Source: Acinetobacter sp. 10FS3-1 (GTDB lineage Bacteria; Pseudomonadota; Gammaproteobacteria; Pseudomonadales; Moraxellaceae). From it: 64,000 nucleotides of DNA. The position numbers and the translations under genes are program-made. The notes beneath the pieces are model-generated. The model was given only the letters and a program-made list of their open reading frames with translations, was not told the DNA's origin and made no database searches. The DNA lies in NCBI RefSeq assembly GCF_013343215.1, contig NZ_CP039145.1:11190-75189 (forward strand). Direction: 5' to 3'. Numbering within the stretch: the first letter of the stretch is position 1; the number at the start of each line of letters is the position of its first letter. Below are positions 8,674 through 18,253 of this stretch, piece by piece.

Positions 8674-9424
8674 AATCAATATTAATCAATTTACTTAAAT
8701 CGTTCGCAGCCTGACGTAGTATCGATTCAAAACTTAATAAATCATCAAGAGATTTTCGTATCGTTGGGGCATGGACATATAAGCATGCAATGATTGTATC
8801 TCCCTTGTGGATGGGAACAGAGCATGCGACCATTCCTGAAATAAACTCTTCATTATCAGTTCCAAGTTTATTTAAGAAAATATGATTCAAATTTTCTTCA
8901 AGCATCACAGGATCAGTAATAGTATTTTTAGTAAGCTGTGTAATAGGAAGGTGTTCTATTATATTTTTTCTTCGACTTTCCGGTTGAAAACTTAAAAAAA
9001 GTTTTCCACTAGACGTACACCATAATGGTACGGTAGATCCAATAGGTAAGTACACTTGTAATGGCCAATTTGCTTGTACTCGATCTATATAAAGCATTTG
9101 ATTATTATTAAGGATGGCAATTCCACAAGTTTCATTAGTTTGATCTGATAGTTTTTGCAGAATTGCTAGTCTTTCTATTTTTTTAGGTTCTTGCTCCCAA
9201 GCGCTCATTAGCAACTTGTAAGTCCTATCACCTACAATATAACCACCGTAAATATCTAATTTAATGAATTTTTCTTGCTCCAAAGTTTGAAGTAAACGAT
9301 GGATACTTGGTTTTGGAATATCTAGCTCAATAGAAAGGTCCAAAGGTGTAGGAGGATGCTTTGCGGTTGAGATAGCCTCAATAATATCTAAAACTCTGGT
9401 AATTGATGAGCCTTTCTTATTCAT
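8672..9424 (-). CDS. IclR-family transcriptional regulator 1
   Basis: The 250-residue protein starts with a winged helix-turn-helix (SSITRVLDIIEAIS... LDIPKPSIHRLLQTLEQEKFIKL) followed by the IclR effector-binding domain, recognisable by LPIGSTVPLWCTSSGKLFLS and by NEEFISGMVACSVPIHKG. IclR proteins act as dimers or tetramers that bind small carbon compounds. It is convergent with the permease-adh-mmsA operon and is the best candidate to act at the palindrome at 4431-4455. A second IclR protein with a very similar N-terminus (KKGSS...RVL) is at 52533-53303, next to the broken paralogous cluster. Confidence 0.9.
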   Translation of the reverse strand: MNKKGSSITRVLDIIEAISTAKHPPTPLDLSIELDIPKPSIHRLLQTLEQEKFIKLDIYGGYIVGDRTYKLLMSAWEQEPKKIERLAILQKLSDQTNETCGIAILNNNQMLYIDRVQANWPLQVYLPIGSTVPLWCTSSGKLFLSFQPESRRKNIIEHLPITQLTKNTITDPVMLEENLNHIFLNKLGTDNEEFISGMVACSVPIHKGDTIIACLYVHAPTIRKSLDDLLSFESILRQAANDLSKLINID

Positions 9425-9598
9425 ATCGAAAACCTAGTATAATCAAGTGCATATGCAGGAAAAACCTAAAATAATTAGTTCTACGAAAATTAGAGATAAA
9501 GTATAAGTTTCTTTACTAGAAGAATTTTAAGTCCATAGTCATCATTAAGTCATGAGAGTTATAATATTATTATCATTAAATAAATAGCTATAGAATAA

Positions 9599-9829
9599 CT
9601 ATATTCCTAAAACCACCTGATAAGGTTTAAACCCTTCTAATACAGCATCCGAAACCAATTGAATAAAAGCTTCAGTTTTTCCGTAAGCCATCCACTGATC
9701 AAGAGCTTCATAATAAGCCAAACGATTTTCAACTGTGATGACACAAGGTGGATAACCAGCTTTAATCAATTCGAGGTTCATCAATAGACGTGATGTACGG
9801 CCATTGCTAGGTAATCCCCCCCTAAAATA
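9599..9829 (-). pseudogene. 3' remnant of a Fic-family gene
   Basis: The minus-strand frame reads SNGRTSRLLMNLELIKAGYPP and continues 50 residues to a stop at 9599-9601. NGRTSR is the end of the Fic motif HPFxxGNGRTSR, and LLMNLELIKAGYPPCVI is typical of what follows it. The motif's histidine and the whole N-terminal part are lost: upstream the frame hits a stop at 9830-9832 after unrelated codons. The break at about 9805 probably marks the left border of the acquired BREX island. Confidence 0.75.
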
Positions 9830-9933
9830 CTAGCTCTTTAAAAGAGGCAGTATTATGCTTTTACAACATGGTGTTTAACTTGAGAAACTGAATTTAAAAC
9901 AATCTACTGTAACTCTTCCAGACAGATATGAAA

Positions 9934-11973
9934 TTAATCCACCCCTAGCCCCTTAAACACAGCATCTACCGGATCTGCATAGAAGCTGGTCTGGAACTTG
10001 GTAAACAGTTCCACAGGAATCGTTGGGATATCTGCCGCACTACTCATTGGCAAAGCAACCTTCTTGGCACCCGCATCAAAAGCAACTTGCAGACATTCGG
10101 CAATACTTTCCACCGGTGTCACAGAACCACCCAAGCTCATATCACCCAGTACCACCATCTGACTTTGAACCGATCGTCCTAAGAGGCCAGAAGCGAAAGC
10201 CACTAAACTTGGCAGAGCAAGATGGCTGAGCGGGCCGGTATTCTGTAATTCCACCACATGTAAATGGAAATCATGTTCCAGCACCTTACTCCCCCCCGAG
10301 ATCCGGGATGCATTGGCTTTGAAGTAATCAAAAGCAATCTTGACCTGTTCTTTGGCACTACTTGAATTCCATAAGCCAGATGTCGCCAATTTTCCTGAAC
10401 CTTTAGTGACTTGCAGTTCTAAGCGGTATAAGCCTGGCATGCCCTTATTACTGAGGCCAATGGTATACAGGAAGCCTGGTTTAGCAGGACCTTCGGGAAT
10501 AAGTCCACCTCCACCCTGCTCTTTTACCGAAACAAAATGCTCTTCTAGAGTGTCATTGTCGATATAGCTAAAATGCACATCATAGAATTCCATCCCTCCA
10601 ATTTTCTTCAGCTGTTCTTTGACCCGACGGCGCACCTGCAGTGCATATTCCAGGCATTGCCGTACATCTTCTTTATTAAACTGACCGTGTGGGTAAAGCA
10701 GCTTCATCAATCCAGAAACCGTCTTGCGAACGGCGATCACATCACGCTGATTCAGGTTATTCCCTAGCTTGAAGTACTTCTCAATGGCATCCGCAAAACT
10801 GCGCTTGCGCATTTCCCGGAAGAATTCAGCCAGATAATCAACAATCAGGCCATAACGGTTGGTAAAGAATTCCGGGCGCATTTTCGGAATTTCCCAACCT
10901 GGGATATAGGCATGAAAGCGATCAAAGAATGCTGAATCGATCATAGCTTCAGGAAACGGAGCCAATAAGTGGCTAGTCTTCACCAAAGATTCAACACTTT
11001 GGTTAATATTACCCACAAAAACCATTGAAGCAGAGGCTTCCATCTGTTCACGACCACGGGCAAAAGATCCTGAGGCCATGTAGTCTTTCATGATCTGTAC
11101 GCCATCTTTGTCCTTAAAGGAAATACCGGCAACTTCATCAAAGGCTACCACATCCCACAACCCCACCAGACCAATACGGCGGCTACTCATGTTATAGAAC
11201 AGATTGGCGACAGTCGTTTGTCCACCGGAGACTAAAATACTGTTCGGTGAACACTCTTTGTAAATATGGCTTTTACCGGTACCGCGTGGTCCCAGTTCAC
11301 AGACGTTATAGTTATTTTCAACGAACGGAACCATACGCGCTAATATGTGCCATTGCACGTCCTCTTTTAACGAAGCCGGTTCCATGCCGATCGAACGGAT
11401 TAAACTCTCGCGCCACTGATCAGTGCTTAATGCTGCTCTGCCACTGAAGAGTTCATCCATATTCATATTCGGCATTTGAATCGGCTTGAGTAAACTCACC
11501 CCAAATGGAGAACTGGTCTGTCCTTCTTCAAAATAATAACTGAGCGTAGCAATGACCCAGATACCACCAACAAGTAATTTTTCATACTCTTTGACGATGC
11601 CTGCCGAGATTTCGGCATCTTTGATGCCCAGATTACTAAATGATGCTTCGTATTTGTCTTTACGCTCATTCAGCTTTACAGTCACCCGATCAATGACCTT
11701 ATAACTGCCACGTTCACGGACCAGGGATTTCACCTTCTCAGCTTCATCAGGTCGTACATAGTTCTCTGCCAGTACGGTCTTTACGTTACGTAGTCCCTGT
11801 TCAATGATCTCTGGATCATCCGAGGCACAGTACATCCCCAGCAGGTATTCGAGTACATAGACCGGGACATTGGCCCCTTCTTTGATCAGTTTAGTCAGAT
11901 CCTTACGTACCACCCGCCCAGCAAAGTGTTCATTCAGCAGCTGATCCAGTTCTTTATCGTTAGCAGATTCCAT
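9934..11973 (-). CDS. brxL: BREX Lon-like ATPase/protease BrxL
   Basis: The 679-residue protein is the last gene of the BREX operon. An AAA+ module is visible, with a Walker A ELGPRGTGKSHIY near residue 230 and a Walker B VVAFDEVAG near residue 282. A Lon-type C-terminal domain ends with LGDMSLGGSVTPVESIAE and ALPMSSAADIP. BrxL of BREX type 1 binds DNA as a ring-shaped oligomer and is needed for phage exclusion. The length and the N-terminal domain (DKELDQLLNEHFAGRVVRKDLT) fit the family. It begins 29 bp downstream of pglZ and appears intact. Confidence 0.95.
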   Translation of the reverse strand: MESANDKELDQLLNEHFAGRVVRKDLTKLIKEGANVPVYVLEYLLGMYCASDDPEIIEQGLRNVKTVLAENYVRPDEAEKVKSLVRERGSYKVIDRVTVKLNERKDKYEASFSNLGIKDAEISAGIVKEYEKLLVGGIWVIATLSYYFEEGQTSSPFGVSLLKPIQMPNMNMDELFSGRAALSTDQWRESLIRSIGMEPASLKEDVQWHILARMVPFVENNYNVCELGPRGTGKSHIYKECSPNSILVSGGQTTVANLFYNMSSRRIGLVGLWDVVAFDEVAGISFKDKDGVQIMKDYMASGSFARGREQMEASASMVFVGNINQSVESLVKTSHLLAPFPEAMIDSAFFDRFHAYIPGWEIPKMRPEFFTNRYGLIVDYLAEFFREMRKRSFADAIEKYFKLGNNLNQRDVIAVRKTVSGLMKLLYPHGQFNKEDVRQCLEYALQVRRRVKEQLKKIGGMEFYDVHFSYIDNDTLEEHFVSVKEQGGGGLIPEGPAKPGFLYTIGLSNKGMPGLYRLELQVTKGSGKLATSGLWNSSSAKEQVKIAFDYFKANASRISGGSKVLEHDFHLHVVELQNTGPLSHLALPSLVAFASGLLGRSVQSQMVVLGDMSLGGSVTPVESIAECLQVAFDAGAKKVALPMSSAADIPTIPVELFTKFQTSFYADPVDAVFKGLGVD

Positions 11974-12002
11974 GTAGGCTACGCTCTATCGTTAATTCGT
12001 TA

Positions 12003-14627
12003 TCAGAAGAAGTCATCGGTAAATGCCAGATCAATGGTGACCTTATAGCGCTGCATTTCGATATTCAGGTCTTTGTCCTTCAGTACCAGGAAGTAATCTT
12101 TCTTACGGTCAAAATCAGTACCGGACAATGACAGCCTGACCTGTTTTACCCGTTCCGCAACAGAGTCGGTACTGCTATCAAAGGTCAGAGTTTCTTCACT
12201 GGAAACTTTGACATCCCCATCATAAATGGCAATCGATAGGGTTACTGGCATAACCAGCTCACTGACAGCTTCGGTTTGCATCAAATCAAACTTCTGGATG
12301 TTATTGACCATCTTCAGCGTGGATTTAGTAGAAATGACCTCAACTTTACGCTTGGTCCGCTGTCCAGCCTTTTCACCACGTAGCTGTTTTACCGTCAGTA
12401 CCGGCACCACAATTTCCTGAGGCATGATGCCACCATGCACGAAACGTGAGCCTCCTACAAAATGGAAACGGTTCGCCCCTTTTGGAATCCAAAAATCAGT
12501 CGCAGATAATGTGCCTGCCGTAGCTTGGGTTGAGCCTTTCCAGGCTTCCTTACTCTCTGGCAAACCATGCCCAATCACATAGCGTTTCTTGCTCTTCAAT
12601 GCATTGGTCGGTTTTTCAGTCAAGCTTGAACGATCCGCAGATTCCAGTTTACTTTGCTGGAACAAGAAGCCATGGTCGGCTGTAATCAACAGGGTGGAAA
12701 TATTGAAGTGCATTAAAATTTTACGGCTGAGTTCAGTCAGCTCTTCAATAGCATGTTCCACCGCCATAAAGGTCTCAGATTCTGTAGAGGCACTGTCTCC
12801 CCGAGCATCAATCACGTTGTGATAAACGTAAATCAGATCATGGTCTTTGAGTGCTTCACGGCCTTCATCACGCGACCAGCCTTTTACCGTTTCAGCGGTT
12901 ACTGCCAATCCATTATAGGCAGCCAGAATTTTGGATCGTGCAGCAGTTCCTTTGCTGGACTGTCCATCTACTAAAACATCATCCCCTGCGGCCTCTTTGT
13001 ACTCCAAAGTCTGATGCGGCAACAACGAAGCCATGCCAAGTGTGGTGTAACTTGGGACAACGCCCAGCTGTGAAGACAAGGTCGCTTCGGAATAACGCTT
13101 TTCATTGATACGATCGCGCAGCTCTACCGCAGCTTCATAGCGGAAAGCATCACTGATGATCACCACAATACGGCGTTTCGTTGCAGAATTGAGTAAGGGT
13201 CTGACGTGAGTATCGTAGAAGTTCTGCTGATTTGGGATATCTGCCACTTTCCAGACATTCAAGCGTTGCTCAGCTTCTACACGCTCGCCCCAGTTGCGTG
13301 CCAAGTGGTCAATAAACCAGTAGGAATAGCAATTTTCGACTTCTTCATCGAGTTTTTTCAGGATATCGACATGAGCGCGTTGAGAAGCAGCACTGTAGTG
13401 GCGATAGGCCAGATCAAAGCGATACAACTCCTGCTCGTAGGCTTTATACAAGGCTTCACTGGAGTCGAAATAGAACCCAGAATCAAACTGCAGTCGCAGA
13501 CTGAACAGCTCAATCGCTGCCTGCAACGCTGTATAGACAGTGCGGTATTTACGGCGGGTTGCATCATCCTTATGTTTGGAAGCCCAATAGCCATCCAGAC
13601 GGGTAGAAATAATCGTTCTGAAATGTTCCAGTTCAGCTTTGGTTGCTGCAGGGATATGACTGGCCAGATCGACAATGATCTTTTGTTCAATCACTTCAAA
13701 GGTCATGACATCGAGCAGCTGCTCCAGATCAAAGGCCCCGACCTTCTCCTGAATCCGCAGTGCATTCGCCACGGTCTGGGAAAGCGTATCGAAGGTTGGG
13801 TAATATTTAGAACTGTCTCTCCAGCGCGACAAAAAGGCTCTAGCCGTCGCACGTGAACTGACAGATGACATCACCAGTTCTTGAGCCCATAGCGGTATAT
13901 CGCCTAGGCTTTCACAGAAACCCGTGGTCATTAAACGGATAAAAAACGTACCGAGCTTGAATGATGCTTCCCCATTCAATTCTTCAACCGATGCTGGATA
14001 ACCAATTTCCGCCTGTAATGCGGTGACTAAAGCTGGCACCAGTTGGAATTTTTCCAGTTCAGCAAAGGAGTCTGGATTCACTTCCAGAGCCAGGTTCTGC
14101 TGTACCATTTCATCTGCCAACGCCAGGACAATATGCATCAGCTCGGCACTGTCGGCCTTGACCACAGCTGCAATCATGGCCATGTCCAGATCCTGGGCAT
14201 CGGCCTCAGGCTGGATATAGCGTCTTAACGCGCTCAGACGGGCTTTGGCTTTAAGGAATTCTTCACGTTTGGCCAGATGTTCTCTTAGACTCTGCTGCTG
14301 TAAACCCAGCTCATTGAAGATAATCGAGAAACGATCGGCATAGAAGCTGCGTGAATACAGCTTGATGTCCAGTAACCAGTCTTTTTCGGTTTCAGGCTCA
14401 GGGCTAGGGAAATACAGCAAGTATTTACCCTGCTGATCTTGCAGTTCCAGTTTGAGCTTGATCGCCAGACTCGACTCTTCTGCCATATTCAGAATCTGGA
14501 CATCCCCCAGATTTAAAGCTTTTACTTCTTCGCTGAAGGACTGTTCCGCATCGTACCAGAAGACAATCCGGTGCTGTTCAATATAAAAGGCTTGTTCCAG
14601 ACCTTGTTGTAGTTGACTTAAATTCAT
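12003..14627 (-). CDS. pglZ: BREX phosphatase-domain protein PglZ
   Basis: The 874-residue protein carries an alkaline-phosphatase-like core: RRIVVIISDAFRYEAA near residue 485 holds the metal-binding Asp, and LLITADHGFLFQQ near residue 650 holds the distal Asp-His pair. The N-terminal QHRIVFWYDAEQSF segment is characteristic of the PglZ family in BREX-1 loci. PglZ is essential for both restriction and methylation in BREX systems, although its substrate is not settled. It lies between pglX and brxL on the same strand and looks complete. Confidence 0.95.
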   Translation of the reverse strand: MNLSQLQQGLEQAFYIEQHRIVFWYDAEQSFSEEVKALNLGDVQILNMAEESSLAIKLKLELQDQQGKYLLYFPSPEPETEKDWLLDIKLYSRSFYADRFSIIFNELGLQQQSLREHLAKREEFLKAKARLSALRRYIQPEADAQDLDMAMIAAVVKADSAELMHIVLALADEMVQQNLALEVNPDSFAELEKFQLVPALVTALQAEIGYPASVEELNGEASFKLGTFFIRLMTTGFCESLGDIPLWAQELVMSSVSSRATARAFLSRWRDSSKYYPTFDTLSQTVANALRIQEKVGAFDLEQLLDVMTFEVIEQKIIVDLASHIPAATKAELEHFRTIISTRLDGYWASKHKDDATRRKYRTVYTALQAAIELFSLRLQFDSGFYFDSSEALYKAYEQELYRFDLAYRHYSAASQRAHVDILKKLDEEVENCYSYWFIDHLARNWGERVEAEQRLNVWKVADIPNQQNFYDTHVRPLLNSATKRRIVVIISDAFRYEAAVELRDRINEKRYSEATLSSQLGVVPSYTTLGMASLLPHQTLEYKEAAGDDVLVDGQSSKGTAARSKILAAYNGLAVTAETVKGWSRDEGREALKDHDLIYVYHNVIDARGDSASTESETFMAVEHAIEELTELSRKILMHFNISTLLITADHGFLFQQSKLESADRSSLTEKPTNALKSKKRYVIGHGLPESKEAWKGSTQATAGTLSATDFWIPKGANRFHFVGGSRFVHGGIMPQEIVVPVLTVKQLRGEKAGQRTKRKVEVISTKSTLKMVNNIQKFDLMQTEAVSELVMPVTLSIAIYDGDVKVSSEETLTFDSSTDSVAERVKQVRLSLSGTDFDRKKDYFLVLKDKDLNIEMQRYKVTIDLAFTDDFF

Positions 14628-14670
14628 GCAACGACCTCATCAAGGTCTAGTACCGGAGAAAAAGTATTCA

Positions 14671-17600
14671 TCATTTCTCCCCCGTCACAGCTTTCACTTC
14701 AGCCAACAAGTCCCCAAACTTGCCGTAGTTTACTTTCACCCCATCATCCAGATCTAACGTAATACGCTGATCGGCATAGTGACGTAATTTTTCTTCAAAG
14801 CTACTCAGTTCAGCCTGTTGCTTATGCAAGTCTTGCAGTTTTTTCTCGATACGTTTGATTTCAGCCGCAGAGTCACTGTTTTCTTTAGCAGTTTCCAACG
14901 AGTTGGCATAGGCAGCCATTTTGGAAACCAGCGGCATGACGTATTCGGTACGCATACGTGCCAAGGTACTTTCGTTATAACGATGCAAGTACACCAACGC
15001 CTGGAAAGCCCCCTGTTTACCACTGCTGAATAACCAGTAGATTGGACGCTTTTTATAGGTCTGCATATGGTCTTTATAGAACTTACTGGCGAGGTAACGG
15101 CGAATGGTGTCTTCAGCCGTTTCATTGGCTTTTTTGCCCAGACTTTCTGCCAGCCACTGCATATTGGCATCAAGTGTGTCTTTACCCCAAACAGCAGTTA
15201 GGAACTCTTGAATACGGCGCGTAGCATCATCTTCAAACCAATGCATTTCGGTCAGTGGAATAATACCGTCTGCATCGGCTGGGAATTTTTGATAACGACT
15301 TGAATCAAAGTCTTGATTACCTGCATGGGCATAGATCAAACCTGGTTCATCCAGGCTATAACGTCCCATCATACAGCCAACTATATAGCTAATTAATTCA
15401 GTAAGAGTGTCGTACCTTATTCTTTCTTCTCTCTTATTATGCGGCACTTCTAGGCCAAATCTATAATCTGGATTACATGTTAATGTAATTTCATTCGCCT
15501 GAATTTCATTAGTTATTTCATCTGTAAGTTTAAAATAATCAATAAATAGTTGATTATTCTTTTCTTCTAATTGTTTTGTTTTTTCAACTATATTTTCCCA
15601 ATAGTTCCTTAAAGATAAATAAGTATTTTTAAGATCACCTTCTTTAATTTCATTACGTAATAAATGAAGCTGTTGAAAATCCCAAGATCTTTCATATAAA
15701 TCCCAATCTTCTTTATGTATTCTTATTAATTCTTGAGCTATTATTATAACAGTGCGATCAATCGAATTTAAATCGATTATTTTAAATAAACTTTTTACAT
15801 TACCCACTTGATAAACCATTGTCGGATTCAAAATATTAATAATTTTTTGAGCAATTTTTGATGTCAAGAACCCTAATGCGACAGGAATGTTTTTAGAATC
15901 TTTCATAAAAATCGATGGACTAATAGAATCAAATATTACATTATCTGGTAATAATCTAACACCAAAAAATGAACTAGAAACCTTAGTCCAAGCTATTCCA
16001 GGTTTAAAATAAAATTCCTTACCTTGTAAACCTGAATTTTTATTGCTCTTAATTGTCTCTCCATTATTCGACCAGTCAACTACATGTTCTAAATTACCAT
16101 ACCATCTTCTATATTCGCCACCTTTATGGTATTTAATCCATTTCTGACTTTCAATCGGGACTTCCGCCCAAAATCTAAGGAATCTATTATTATCTCCTGT
16201 TTTAAGTCCCTCGGTAATCTTACTAAAATACTCATCAGTTATTACATTTTTAAAAATTGCTAACTCTTTATTCGTCAACCAATAAGCAATAGGACTACCT
16301 GGAACTTTCTTAAAATCATCTGGTTTAGTGTTAAAAAACCAACTGCAATCAGGATTATTAATGGCTTCTATAGTTTTTGGTGCTTGATTTTCATGTCCTT
16401 TAAATTCAGATAATTTAATATAACTACCAACAAAATCTGGTACATGTGCTTTTCCTACAATGAAAGCACATACAGGGACACACGCTGGTTCAAAGGCATT
16501 GTATTCAAGTTGAATGAGTGATTGTATTGTCGCATCTGTCACCAGTTTGCTACGCATTTGCTCATAGGATGAAATAAACATCCACACATAAGGTGTTACA
16601 AATGCTGTTTCCCCCGATATTTTAGAAAGGGCTTGGCAACGCTCTATAAACATTGCAAACATATCTGACTTGCTGTCTGGGAATTGCTTTTTGGCAAAAT
16701 CTTTAAGTGCTGTATTCATCCCCTTACCGCCCATATACGGTGGGTTAGCAATCACAGCATCATATTGTTTAGCCAGTAATTTAGCTTGCTGGACTAAAGG
16801 TAACAGCTCTTGTGCTGACTGCTGACTAAAAATATCACCAGACTCTGATGCTGTATTCAGCTTGGTTTCTAAATTAGGCAATTTTTTAGCAAATGCTACA
16901 GGGATTTGAATCAAAGAACCAAAGGTTGAGGCATGTTCAAACAAGTCCAACAGTTCTTTTAAATCTGTCTGAGCAATACCAGTACTTGCCAAGTCCTGAC
17001 TGAATGCATCCAAACGTTCTGGCTGACTATCCTGTAGCGCAATAATATTCAGCTTTGGTGGATGGCTAAATAAACGGCGGTCATCCTCACGTGCTTTCAT
17101 CAATAGCGCAAAACTCGCCAACTGTGCCGCACGGGTATCAATATCAATCCCGTACAGGTTATTTTCTAGAATCAAACGTGGAATATCTCGGCTTCGGTAG
17201 CCACGTTCTAAATAAATCGCTTTTAAGCAATCATAGGCTTCCACCAGAATATGCCCCGAACCACAGGCAGGATCCAGTACCGTAATGCTTTCAGGGTTTA
17301 AAGTATCGCCATCTTCACTGATCCGCACATCAATCAATTGTTTTAATTGTGCATTGACCTCATCCGTCTGTTCGGCTGGTTGAATGTAATATTCCCACTC
17401 ACTAGCAAGCGTACTATCAGGCTGTGCCATCATCCATAAACGACCGACACTGTTTTGCACCAAATATTTTACAATCCAGTTTGGGGTGAAGAGTTGCGTC
17501 GCTGCAGGAATATCTTCACTCTTGACGACTTTACCAATCACCTGATCTTTCTTTTCAGAAATATAGAACTGATACAGCCAGCCAATAATCTGCACATCCG

Positions 17601-18207
17601 ACCAGTCTTCTTCTGGAATGCTGCTGACCAGATCACGAATCAAGGAGTCGGTTTTGGTCAGGTTATCCGGTAATAACAGTTCAGATTCATCAGACACCTG
17701 TTCGAACAGGAGTGGCATGACCTGATTCAACGCATGACACTGAGCCAGTAACAGTTCCCGATACAGCTCTTCGTCTTTATTGCCATCCAGCTTCAGTTCA
17801 GCCACACGGCTGGCATCTAAACCTGGTAGGTCAATATCCAGACATTCTTCCAAAATCTGTGGCAAGCCTGCACTACCATCGGCACTACTGAGTACACGAC
17901 GGCCATGATCCAGTAAGCCTTTGCATTCCATGTAGCGAATCGCACAGAGACGGTTAAACCAGCTGTAAGCGATATAATCAATCGTCTGCTCAAAACTGCT
18001 GGTTTGAATACGTTTGATCAGCTTCTCACGTGGTTTCATGACTGATAGCGGAAAAACCTGATCGCCAATCAGCAGCAAGTCGCCTTTCTGTTCTGCAGGT
18101 AAAATGCTGTCTGCGGTGATGCCATATTTGGCGGCTTGCTTGCGCATCGCTGCGATAAAATCATTTCGTGCTTGCGGTGCGTATTTTTTAATATGACTGG
18201 TATTCAT
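14671..18207 (-). CDS. pglX: BREX adenine-specific DNA methyltransferase PglX
   Basis: The 1178-residue protein has the N6-adenine methyltransferase motifs: the SAM-binding VLDPACGSGHILVEAYD near residue 312 and the catalytic NPPY (VIANPPYMGG) near residue 486. PglX sets the target motif that marks host DNA in BREX-1. The base composition is mosaic. The part coding for residues of about 590-940 (15390-16440) is strikingly AT-rich, while the flanks match the rest of the island. That part lies where target recognition is expected, which suggests exchange of the specificity region. The reading frame is open throughout, so the gene is probably functional. Confidence 0.95.
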   Translation of the reverse strand: MNTSHIKKYAPQARNDFIAAMRKQAAKYGITADSILPAEQKGDLLLIGDQVFPLSVMKPREKLIKRIQTSSFEQTIDYIAYSWFNRLCAIRYMECKGLLDHGRRVLSSADGSAGLPQILEECLDIDLPGLDASRVAELKLDGNKDEELYRELLLAQCHALNQVMPLLFEQVSDESELLLPDNLTKTDSLIRDLVSSIPEEDWSDVQIIGWLYQFYISEKKDQVIGKVVKSEDIPAATQLFTPNWIVKYLVQNSVGRLWMMAQPDSTLASEWEYYIQPAEQTDEVNAQLKQLIDVRISEDGDTLNPESITVLDPACGSGHILVEAYDCLKAIYLERGYRSRDIPRLILENNLYGIDIDTRAAQLASFALLMKAREDDRRLFSHPPKLNIIALQDSQPERLDAFSQDLASTGIAQTDLKELLDLFEHASTFGSLIQIPVAFAKKLPNLETKLNTASESGDIFSQQSAQELLPLVQQAKLLAKQYDAVIANPPYMGGKGMNTALKDFAKKQFPDSKSDMFAMFIERCQALSKISGETAFVTPYVWMFISSYEQMRSKLVTDATIQSLIQLEYNAFEPACVPVCAFIVGKAHVPDFVGSYIKLSEFKGHENQAPKTIEAINNPDCSWFFNTKPDDFKKVPGSPIAYWLTNKELAIFKNVITDEYFSKITEGLKTGDNNRFLRFWAEVPIESQKWIKYHKGGEYRRWYGNLEHVVDWSNNGETIKSNKNSGLQGKEFYFKPGIAWTKVSSSFFGVRLLPDNVIFDSISPSIFMKDSKNIPVALGFLTSKIAQKIINILNPTMVYQVGNVKSLFKIIDLNSIDRTVIIIAQELIRIHKEDWDLYERSWDFQQLHLLRNEIKEGDLKNTYLSLRNYWENIVEKTKQLEEKNNQLFIDYFKLTDEITNEIQANEITLTCNPDYRFGLEVPHNKREERIRYDTLTELISYIVGCMMGRYSLDEPGLIYAHAGNQDFDSSRYQKFPADADGIIPLTEMHWFEDDATRRIQEFLTAVWGKDTLDANMQWLAESLGKKANETAEDTIRRYLASKFYKDHMQTYKKRPIYWLFSSGKQGAFQALVYLHRYNESTLARMRTEYVMPLVSKMAAYANSLETAKENSDSAAEIKRIEKKLQDLHKQQAELSSFEEKLRHYADQRITLDLDDGVKVNYGKFGDLLAEVKAVTGEK

Positions 18208-18253
18208 CTTTAAACCTTTAATTAATGACTGATGCCGATATCCCTAACCCGAG

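Noticed and set aside
13206..13856. 216-codon plus-strand frame inside pglZ
   Set aside because: It is the antisense shadow of a well-supported BREX gene and has no family features.
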